Below are positions 58,114-64,000 of a stretch of DNA of 64,000 nt, piece after piece. Origin of the DNA: RGIG1681 sp045594425 (GTDB lineage Bacteria > Bacillota > Clostridia > Christensenellales > UBA1242); NCBI GenBank assembly GCA_045594425.1, contig JAZNYK010000014.1:37259-101258 (forward strand). Direction: 5' to 3'. The position numbers and the translations under genes were made by a program. The notes under the pieces are model-generated. The model did not search any database. It was not told the DNA's origin and saw only the letters and a list, made by a program, of their open reading frames with translations. Positions within the stretch are counted from its first letter, which is position 1. Each line of letters begins with the position of its first letter.

Positions 58114-58500
58114 TTATTCTATTCTTGATTTATATGTTTTTGTGATAAGTTCTTCTTTTTCTAAAAACTCTTCATCAGATTCTGAACCAGTATAATAACC
58201 ACCTTTTCCAGAATATCTTTGTTGTTCTTTATAGGCTTCTCTCTTTTCAATTTCAATTAAAGTTTGCTCATACAAATAATTTAACCCCATAGTTTTTTTA
58301 GCATATTTCTTTCCTAATTTTTTTAGTTTACGTGCACCCCAAAAAGTATATGGGTCAAAATTATCCCCTGCAAAACTTGCAAGTTCATCTGACCACGCAT
58401 CTTCAATTTTTGCACGCTCTGCTAAAAGCCTATCTCTTAAACCATAAAGGTCAAGGTCAGTCAGTTCTGCAAAGTTTAAGTTTAAAGTTTCTTTTGCCAT
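58114..58500 (-). CDS. Hypothetical protein, charged
   Basis: 128 residues, soluble, rich in Lys, Glu and Tyr. The N-terminal part (LNFAELTDLDLYGLRDRLLA) and the middle (FWGARKLKKLGKKYAKKTMG) look helical; the last 30 residues are polar and likely disordered. No family recognised. Its ATG overlaps the stop codon of the upstream gene (TAATG), so the two are translated together and probably act together. Confidence 0.7.
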   Translation of the reverse strand: MAKETLNLNFAELTDLDLYGLRDRLLAERAKIEDAWSDELASFAGDNFDPYTFWGARKLKKLGKKYAKKTMGLNYLYEQTLIEIEKREAYKEQQRYSGKGGYYTGSESDEEFLEKEELITKTYKSRIE

Positions 58501-59246
58501 TAGTTGTTCCCCCTAATGATTAAATCAATAAGTTTGTTTGCACTAGCAAATTTTTGTTTCAAATCTTTACTTTTTGCAATTGCTGAATTTATTGTTACAC
58601 CATAAGAATAAAAATATTCAATTTGTCTATTTAGCACAACTTGTTTAAAAGTTGACACAACCGCAACCAAATCATTTTTATCCAAAAAACAATGTTTTAT
58701 TTTCTTTTGTTCCAAAATATATTTGGCAAAATCGTCAAGCATACTGGCAAGTGATAAAAACTCGTCAACTGGTTCTGCCTTAACTTCTTCTAAAACAGAT
58801 TGCGCAATTGCGGCATATTCATCTTTTTCTTCAACATTAACACCAAGTTTTTTCATAATCAATTCACAGAATTCAACTATAATTGATTTACAAAACAATT
58901 CATATGGTGAAATATTGCCATCATAAGAAAAGTATTTCTCAAGCAAATGAGTTGCATCCAAGTTTTTATCATCCAAATTATTAAGCAAGCAAAAAATAAA
59001 CGAAATTCTTTTTTCGTCTGTTTTTGGCAGTTTCATAGCATTTGTTGTTGTTGCATTTTTCCACTCTTCTTTAAAATCAAAGTTAACCATACATTCTGCA
59101 ATCAGGTTATAAACTTCGTGAGTGTCTGCAATCGCAAGCAAAATATCCGCAATTTTTCTGTCAATTAAAATATATTTAGATTCAAGCATACTGTTTATGC
59201 TGAAAAGAAACTTGTCAATATTAATGGTTTGTTTGTTATTTGCCAT
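58500..59246 (-). CDS. Hypothetical helical protein
   Basis: About 248 residues, all-helical in appearance, without signal peptide or membrane segments; acidic patches around ELIMKKLGVNVEEKDEYAAI. No family recognised. I chose the ATG at 59246, which follows AGGTGA, over an in-frame TTG at 59261. It is the first gene of a coupled pair with the 128-residue protein, divergent from the DUF4364 gene. A role cannot be given from the sequence. Confidence 0.7.
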   Translation of the reverse strand: MANNKQTINIDKFLFSINSMLESKYILIDRKIADILLAIADTHEVYNLIAECMVNFDFKEEWKNATTTNAMKLPKTDEKRISFIFCLLNNLDDKNLDATHLLEKYFSYDGNISPYELFCKSIIVEFCELIMKKLGVNVEEKDEYAAIAQSVLEEVKAEPVDEFLSLASMLDDFAKYILEQKKIKHCFLDKNDLVAVVSTFKQVVLNRQIEYFYSYGVTINSAIAKSKDLKQKFASANKLIDLIIRGNN

Positions 59247-59390
59247 ATAATCACCTATCAATAATATATCATAAGTTATAAAAAGTTAACAACTAAAATT
59301 TTACATAAAATTATCATAAAACACAAATAAAGTATTTCTTTTTTCTTTTTTATATGTTATTATTATTGCAGTATATTTTAAGGATTTTTT

Positions 59391-59909
59391 ATGGACACTA
59401 CTATTAGTAAACTTATTTTATTATATGTTTTTGACCAAATGGAAATACCTGTAACAGTTGAAACTTTGAACGATATGTGCTGCAGCCAAAATTCTTGGCT
59501 GACCTACATGACACTTGCCCAAATCCTTCCAGAACTCGTTCAAGCAAGATTTGTTGTTTCACTTAACTCTGCAAACAATGAATATTTCAAAATCACACAA
59601 GAAGGTCGTGATTGCTTAAACTTTTTCTACACAAAAATTCCTTCTTCTACCAGAAAAAATATTTATGTTTACATTAAAAAGAACAGACAATCTTTCAAAA
59701 GAAAACAGGAATATTTCAAAGACTACCACAAAAACAAAGATGGTTCTTACACACTTAATTTAAAAATTATTGACCCGTTTGGTTCAAAACTCAATTTGGA
59801 ATTAAATGTTTCAAATCGTGCTGAAGCGGTTACTGCATACAATCGTTGGGATGCCGCTGCAAGCGAGGTTTACGCTTCAATTTATCAAATTTTAATTGAT
59901 GGAGAATAA
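59391..59909 (+). CDS. DUF4364 family winged-helix-like protein
   Basis: 172 residues matching the pattern of the Clostridia DUF4364 family: an N-terminal helix-turn-helix-like part beginning SKLILLYVFDQMEIPVT, the motif LTYMTLAQILPELVQARFV, YFKITQEGRDCLNFF, and a C-terminal part with NLKIIDPFGSKLNLELN. Presumed regulatory DNA-binding protein; no target is known to me. AAGGAT lies before the ATG. The stop codon is one base before the start of the TSCPD gene, whose ribosome site lies inside this gene's last codons, so they are coupled. Confidence 0.82.
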   Translation: MDTTISKLILLYVFDQMEIPVTVETLNDMCCSQNSWLTYMTLAQILPELVQARFVVSLNSANNEYFKITQEGRDCLNFFYTKIPSSTRKNIYVYIKKNRQSFKRKQEYFKDYHKNKDGSYTLNLKIIDPFGSKLNLELNVSNRAEAVTAYNRWDAAASEVYASIYQILIDGE

Positions 59910-59910
59910 T

Positions 59911-60156
59911 ATGGAAACTTTTAAAACAACTGGTGTTTGCTCAAGATTTATTAATTTTGAAGTTGAAAACAACAAAGTTAAAAATGTTAAATTTAATGGC
60001 GGATGTCTTGGAAACACAACTGGTGTTTCAAAACTTGTTGAAGGCAGAGATATTGATGAAGTTATTTCTTTGCTAGAAGGCACACAATGCCGTGGTGGAA
60101 CTTCTTGTCCTGACCAACTTGCAAAAGCATTAAAACAATATAAAGAAACTCATTAA
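59911..60156 (+). CDS. TSCPD domain protein (TIGR03905 type)
   Basis: 81 residues. It contains CSRFINFEV, GCLGNTTGVSKLVEG, and GTQCRGGTSCPDQLAKAL; the TSCPD tetrapeptide gives the domain its name and is also found at the C-terminus of B12-dependent ribonucleotide reductases, where the cysteines are thought to bind metal. Free-standing copies like this are common in Clostridia and of unknown function. Four cysteines are present. I chose the ATG at 59911 because GGAG lies 6 bases upstream; earlier in-frame starts at 59896 and 59899 would overlap the previous gene. Confidence 0.87.
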   Translation: METFKTTGVCSRFINFEVENNKVKNVKFNGGCLGNTTGVSKLVEGRDIDEVISLLEGTQCRGGTSCPDQLAKALKQYKETH

Positions 60157-60160
60157 AAGA

Positions 60161-60186
60161 AAAACTCACCCTTTGGTGAGTTTTAT
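60161..60186 (+). terminator. Terminator of the DUF4364-TSCPD unit
   Basis: Stem AACTCACC / GGTGAGTT with loop CTTT, then TTAT. It starts 5 bases after the TSCPD gene stop codon. Confidence 0.88.
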
Positions 60187-60193
60187 CTTTAAC

Positions 60194-60222
60194 AAAAAAA
60201 CAAGGGCTATGCCCTTGTTTTT
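60194..60222 (-). terminator. Terminator of the lipoprotein gene
   Basis: Stem CAAGGGC / GCCCTTG, loop of 3, followed on the minus strand by seven T. It lies directly past the lipoprotein stop codon and faces the previous terminator, closing two convergent units. Confidence 0.9.
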
Positions 60223-60223
60223 A

Positions 60224-61720
60224 TTATGCATTAACAGCAATCTTTGTTGCTTTTTTTGTAGAATCATCAGTGATTGTTAAATCAATTTGATGAAGATAAA
60301 TGTTTTTGTCTGAGTCTTGAGCATGAGCATACAAGTAATTACCAATAACTTCTGCTACAAGAACACCTGAACTTGCTTGAACTGAAGATGTTGAAAGTTT
60401 GATTGGTTGTGCATAAGTTGTTCTAACCATTTCACCTTCAGCGTTTTCTCTTGCAATTTCAAGTTTGTAAGCAATACCATCTGCAATATAAATCAAAACT
60501 TGAACTTTTTCTTTTTTTGTTTCATCAACATCTGCGGTGTCTTTGTCATCTTCAACAACAACTTCTTCAATTGTTGCGAGTGTTACAAATTCAAACGCTT
60601 CTGCAGTGTCCAAAACGTTGATTTCTTCATATTTGATTTCAGTTCCATCTTTCCATGTAACAATTGCAACTTCGGATGAATCAGCATCTTCTCCGCCACC
60701 ACCATAATAAAGCATAGAAATTGAACCATCACTATTTTCCATGAAAATAACGTTTTCATGTGTAACATAAGAAACTTTGTTTGATGTTCCAAATGTTAAT
60801 GACTCTGTGTCAGAACCTGTAATTGAATGGATATAAACAATATCACCAATTGCTGTAAGAAGTTTTCCTGAACGGATGCTAACAAGTGTAACTTCTTCGC
60901 CATTGTTTGAAATAAGTTTAGAATTGTTTGTTGTTGGAGATGTTCTGTAAACTTTAACACCCTCTTGTGGCAAATCAACAACGCCATTTTCAAGGTCAAC
61001 AATTGGAGATACTGTGTAGAACACATAACAGTTTGCATCAACAGTCTTTCCTGCTGTTACACACTTTCCATTTGTTTCACTCAAAACACAAGTTCCAACA
61101 GATTCAATAACATAGTTTGTTGTAATTTTATCATCAATCTTCAAACTTGTGATTGTTGCATTTGTTTTTTCATAAACAACCAAGTTTAATGATTCACCAA
61201 CAACATAATATGCATAAGAAATTACTTCATCTTTATTGTTTTGTTGTGTTGTGTAAATTTCATGCGATTTTTTGTTAACAAGGTCATAACGCATAAACTT
61301 TGTTTTGTTGTAAAGCACTTCACCTTTGTAGTTCTTATCAGAGCAAGGTGTTGCATAATACATAAAATCACCAAAGAAATAGATTGAACCATCTTCATAA
61401 CCAACAAGGTCAGAAACAACAACCTCATAAGAGTTTTCATCTGTCACTTTGCCAGTTTCTGCATTAAACTTAACTCTGCAGATTGCAGATTGTTTATTGC
61501 CTGTTGAACTTGTTCCATCGTTTGTTTTTGTTCCGTTAATAAAGTAAAGATATTCACCGTGAACAGCAGTAATTCCACCGTTGGTAGAAATCCCATTAAC
61601 TGATTTTACATTATCTGTGTTAACAGTTGTTTTTGACAATTTGTTTTTGCAGGCTGTGAAACTAAAAATCACCGCAACTGTTAAAACTAATGAAAAACAA
61701 CATTTAATAAATCTTTTCAT
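60224..61720 (-). CDS. Lipoprotein of unknown function
   Basis: About 498 residues, exported. Signal peptide KRFIKCCFSLVLTVAVIFSF ends in a lipobox FTAC, with the lipid-modified cysteine at residue 24. The rest is beta-rich, with many short strands and Y/F-D or GE turns (GEYLYFINGTKT, VGYEDGSIYFFGDFMYY, GKLLTAIGDIVYIHS, IGNYLYAHAQDSD) repeating every 40-60 residues, which suggests a beta-propeller. Function unknown. I chose the ATG at 61720 (GAGG 6 bases upstream) over upstream starts. A strong promoter precedes it, and its processing would need LspA encoded at 14.4 kb. Confidence 0.82.
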   Translation of the reverse strand: MKRFIKCCFSLVLTVAVIFSFTACKNKLSKTTVNTDNVKSVNGISTNGGITAVHGEYLYFINGTKTNDGTSSTGNKQSAICRVKFNAETGKVTDENSYEVVVSDLVGYEDGSIYFFGDFMYYATPCSDKNYKGEVLYNKTKFMRYDLVNKKSHEIYTTQQNNKDEVISYAYYVVGESLNLVVYEKTNATITSLKIDDKITTNYVIESVGTCVLSETNGKCVTAGKTVDANCYVFYTVSPIVDLENGVVDLPQEGVKVYRTSPTTNNSKLISNNGEEVTLVSIRSGKLLTAIGDIVYIHSITGSDTESLTFGTSNKVSYVTHENVIFMENSDGSISMLYYGGGGEDADSSEVAIVTWKDGTEIKYEEINVLDTAEAFEFVTLATIEEVVVEDDKDTADVDETKKEKVQVLIYIADGIAYKLEIARENAEGEMVRTTYAQPIKLSTSSVQASSGVLVAEVIGNYLYAHAQDSDKNIYLHQIDLTITDDSTKKATKIAVNA

Positions 61721-61751
61721 AAAAGCCCTCATATTCAATAACTATGACTAT

Positions 61752-61779
61752 ATTATAATTTTTTGCCATACTTTGTCAA
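61752..61779 (-). promoter_or_regulatory. Promoter of the lipoprotein gene
   Basis: Minus-strand TTGACA (61779-61774), 16-base spacer, TATAAT (61757-61752); both hexamers perfect, 32 bases before the start codon. Confidence 0.85.
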
Positions 61780-61821
61780 GATGTTTGGCAATTAGTTGTG
61801 CCTATTTTGTGCAGGTAATTG

Positions 61822-62613
61822 CTATTTTTTGTCAGCAAATAGTCTGTGCAACTTTTCAAAATCTGAAATAGACAATTCTTCCGCCCTACAAAGCCTTGAA
61901 TAACCGTTTTCTTCAAGTAAGTCTTCTATTTCATTTTTCTTCAGGTTAGCGGTTTCAAGATTCGTTGATAATTTTTTTCTACGCATAGCAAAGGCTCTTT
62001 TTACAAAACCAATAAACTTAACAAAATCTTCTGGTGCATTTTCATATTTTTCAATGTGCACAACAGCAGAATCAACATTTGGCACAGGATAAAACATTTT
62101 TCTGTTTACCCTTATCACTTTTTTTGCATTTCCAAACATTTGGCAAATAACTGTTAGCACGCCATAATCTTTAGACTTTGGTTCTGCAATAATGCGGTCT
62201 GCAACTTCTTCTTGAACCATTACTGTGGCAGAAATCAAATTTGGGTTCTGCAAAAATCTGGTTAATATTGGTGATGTAACATAATATGGAAGGTTTGCAA
62301 CAAGTCTAAACTTTCCTCCGACTATTTGATTTAACTCTTCGTCAGAAACCTTCATAACATCTTGAAACACAAATTCAACATTTGTGCCATCAAACTTTTC
62401 TTTTAAATATTCAACCAAGTCACTATCAATTTCAAATGAATAAACTTTTTTCGCCTTTGCAGAAATTGCTTCGGTTAGCGCACCTTTGCCAGCCCCAATT
62501 TCTACAACAACATCATCATTTTCAACTCCTGCCTTTTCAACAATTTGTGCAAGCAAGTTTTTATCTGATAAAAAGTTTTGACCAAATTTTTTCTTAAATT
62601 CAAAATCGTTCAT
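61822..62613 (-). CDS. rsmA: 16S rRNA dimethyladenosine transferase KsgA (RsmA)
   Basis: Dimethylates A1518 and A1519 of 16S rRNA. 263 residues with KKFGQNFLSDKNLL at the N-terminus, SAM motif VVEIGAGKGALTEAI (about 35-49), the catalytic NLPYYVTSPIL (about 108-118), and a helical C-terminal domain. It follows tatD by 12 bases on the same strand, similar to the yabD-ksgA region in Bacillus, although rnmV (ribonuclease M5), which usually lies between, is absent here. Confidence 0.96.
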   Translation of the reverse strand: MNDFEFKKKFGQNFLSDKNLLAQIVEKAGVENDDVVVEIGAGKGALTEAISAKAKKVYSFEIDSDLVEYLKEKFDGTNVEFVFQDVMKVSDEELNQIVGGKFRLVANLPYYVTSPILTRFLQNPNLISATVMVQEEVADRIIAEPKSKDYGVLTVICQMFGNAKKVIRVNRKMFYPVPNVDSAVVHIEKYENAPEDFVKFIGFVKRAFAMRRKKLSTNLETANLKKNEIEDLLEENGYSRLCRAEELSISDFEKLHRLFADKK

Positions 62614-62625
62614 TTTGTTTTCCTT

Positions 62626-63381
62626 TTATTTTATTTTAAAATAAAATCTTTTCGCATTTTCAGTTGTTATGTGTTCAAATTCATCCACATCTACACCAAT
62701 TTCATTCGCTATTTTTTCTGCAACAAACTTAACATTTTTTGGATAATTTCGCCTGCCTCTTAATGGTTCTGGCGAAAGATATGGAGCATCTGTTTCAACA
62801 ACAATACGGTCTAATGGGATTTGCTTTAAAAAACTTCTATCACTTTTTCTAAATGTAATATTTCCAGAAAAACTGATATATAATCCCAAATCCACAAATT
62901 TGTCAATCCAAGCGGAACCTTCACTATAACAATGCATCAAGCCTGAATGATTTATTAAGTGTTTGTTTTCTAAAAGCACTTCATAAACATCTTCGGCTGC
63001 ACTTCTACAATGAATGCAAAACGGAACACCCGCTTCATTTGCTATTTCTAACTGCCTTTTAAAAAGCCATTTCTGTTTTTCCTTATCGTAACCTTCATTA
63101 TGATAATCAAGCCCAATTTCGCCAACAGCAACAACTTTTGGATGGCTGACCATTTTTTGTATTTGAACTAAATCTTCTTCAGTTATATCGTTCGCAAATT
63201 CTGGATAAATGCCAACTGTTGTGTAAACATTATCGAATTTTTCAGCAAGTTCAACACCTTCTTTAGAATCTTGAACAGTTGTTCCAATGTTTACAATAAA
63301 CTCCAATCCATCATTTTTCATTGAATCTATAATATCTTCTTTTTCCTGATAGCAAAGCAAGTGTGCGTGAGTATCTATCAT
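62626..63381 (-). CDS. tatD: TatD family metal-dependent DNase
   Basis: A 251-residue TIM-barrel hydrolase. Metal ligands are visible in IDTHAHL (start), GEIGLDYH (about 92-99), FCIHCRSA, GLMHCYSEG and VETDAPYLSPEP. TatD-type enzymes are Mg/Mn- or Zn-dependent nucleases or deacylases; the exact substrate is not shown by sequence. It heads a unit with rsmA and is divergent from spmA, with only 41 bases between the two start codons. Confidence 0.94.
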   Translation of the reverse strand: MIDTHAHLLCYQEKEDIIDSMKNDGLEFIVNIGTTVQDSKEGVELAEKFDNVYTTVGIYPEFANDITEEDLVQIQKMVSHPKVVAVGEIGLDYHNEGYDKEKQKWLFKRQLEIANEAGVPFCIHCRSAAEDVYEVLLENKHLINHSGLMHCYSEGSAWIDKFVDLGLYISFSGNITFRKSDRSFLKQIPLDRIVVETDAPYLSPEPLRGRRNYPKNVKFVAEKIANEIGVDVDEFEHITTENAKRFYFKIK

Positions 63382-63390
63382 TTTTACCTC

Positions 63391-63417
63391 ATATTTTAAA
63401 CAAATTATTCATACTTT
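63391..63417 (+). promoter_or_regulatory. SigE-like promoter of spmA
   Basis: ATATT (63391-63395), 14-base spacer, CATACTTT (63410-63417). The known Bacillus sigma-E consensus is GHATATT-N14-CATACAHT, so this copy differs at two informative positions. The -10 ends 5 bases before the spmA ATG, so the message would be leaderless or nearly so. Confidence 0.55.
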
Positions 63418-63422
63418 TTAAT

Positions 63423-64000
63423 ATGAATAAGATTTGGATATTTTTATTTACCTTGAGCATTATTGCTCTTTGTTTGTTTGACCCATCTAAAGTTTTAACT
63501 GGTATGCTAACAGCCTCAAATAATGCAGTTAAACTTTCTCTAGAACTTTGCGCTGTTTATGCCATTTGGATGGGAATTTTTACCATTTTAGAAAAAAGTG
63601 GTCTTTCTAAAAAAGTATCCAAACTTCTATCACCTATTATAAACAAAATATTTGGCAAAAACAACCTTTCAACAGAAAGTAGAGATTATATTTCCATGAA
63701 CATTTCAGCAAACCTTTTGGGCATGGGTGGTGCAGCAACTCCACTCGGAATAAAAGCCATTGAGTCTATGCAAAAAGACAATCCAAACAAGAGCACTGTA
63801 ACCTTTCCGATGATTATGCTTATTGCTATAAGTTGCTCAAGTGTGCAACTTCTGCCAACGTCTATTATTGGTATGCTTGCAAATGCAGGAAGTTCTAATC
63901 CATCATCAATTATTTTTCCATCAATAATATGTTCTTTTTTGTCCACAACAATTGCAATTTTGCTTGTATATTTATTTCACTATGTTTTTGACAAAAAAAA
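63423..64000 (+). CDS. spmA: Spore maturation protein A, partial
   Basis: The first 192 codons of SpmA; the end lies outside the window. The product starts MNKIWIFLFTLSIIALCLFD, has several membrane segments and the nucleoside-recognition-type motif NISANLLGMGGAATPLGIKA (about 96-115; Bacillus SpmA has NLMANFFGLGNAATPLGIKA). SpmA and SpmB together are needed for spore-core dehydration in Bacillus and Clostridium. No ribosome site lies upstream; a SigE-like promoter ends 5 bases before the ATG. It suggests sporulation or sporulation ancestry, although non-spore-formers can keep spmAB. Confidence 0.9.
   Translation, partial: MNKIWIFLFTLSIIALCLFDPSKVLTGMLTASNNAVKLSLELCAVYAIWMGIFTILEKSGLSKKVSKLLSPIINKIFGKNNLSTESRDYISMNISANLLGMGGAATPLGIKAIESMQKDNPNKSTVTFPMIMLIAISCSSVQLLPTSIIGMLANAGSSNPSSIIFPSIICSFLSTTIAILLVYLFHYVFDKK

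Noticed and set aside
63686..63946. An 86-codon minus-strand frame
   Set aside because: It is antisense to spmA, whose family motifs are clear on the plus strand.
1..64000. CRISPR arrays, insertion sequences and rRNA genes
   Set aside because: No regular short direct repeats with unique spacers, no transposase-like frame with flanking inverted repeats, and no rRNA-like sequence were seen.

Overview
The window is AT-rich chromosomal DNA from a low-GC Gram-positive bacterium. It most likely belongs to an uncultured, gut-type Clostridia-related lineage of Bacillota. The evidence is a Firmicutes-style division/cell-wall (dcw) cluster with a meso-DAP-type MurE and a SpoVD-like PASTA transpeptidase, a tig-clpP-clpX-engB block, comEC-holA-rpsT neighbourhood, a Clostridia-type DUF4364 gene next to a TSCPD-domain gene, and the start of spmA, a sporulation gene. 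Species or order cannot be fixed from the sequence alone. The standard genetic code is used.

Layout: 1-7012 (minus strand) is the dcw cluster read mraZ, rsmH, ftsL-like, SpoVD/FtsI-like, murE, mraY, murD (cut by the window edge). Its promoter region (7013-7309) carries AAAGTGGTCA-type direct repeats matching MraZ boxes, and faces a divergent orphan gene at 7310 that carries the same boxes next to its own promoter. 7837-14905 (minus) holds a metallophosphoesterase, engB, clpX, clpP, tig, two small membrane proteins, rluD and lspA.

14992-51563 is the remarkable part: a 36.5-kb type IV secretion-like locus set between lspA and murI with no recognisable relaxase, integrase, or attachment repeats. 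It has two tandem small pilin-like proteins, a VirB4-type ATPase with an N-terminal membrane domain, a VirD4-type coupling ATPase, a 709-residue anchored surface protein, and three paralogous VirB6-like polytopic membrane proteins of 944, 3909 and about 4509 residues. The three share an N-terminal membrane block, three short conserved ectodomain blocks and a C-terminal membrane block. In the 3909-residue member about 2,900 residues, including an array of divergent TWT repeats, are inserted between two conserved blocks; in the largest member the growth is instead a cytoplasmic helical tail of about 3,250 residues. The 944-residue member ends in a Lys/Asp/Gly low-complexity tail. Promoters and hairpins split the locus into several transcription units: pilins, giant 1, virB4-giant 2-third paralogue, and on the plus strand the coupling protein with the surface protein.

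51693-57508 returns to housekeeping genes: murI, rpsT, a catalytically degenerate M28-like membrane protein with a membrane partner, holA, and a ComEC that lacks its usual C-terminal metallo-beta-lactamase domain. 57968-64000 has tRNA-Glu(CTC), an unknown overlapping gene pair, DUF4364 and TSCPD genes, a lipoprotein, ksgA (rsmA), tatD and the beginning of spmA behind a SigE-like promoter.

Together the window reads as ordinary core genome interrupted by a resident contact/secretion machine whose most plausible role is protein (or DNA) export or cell-cell interaction; substrate and target are unknown.
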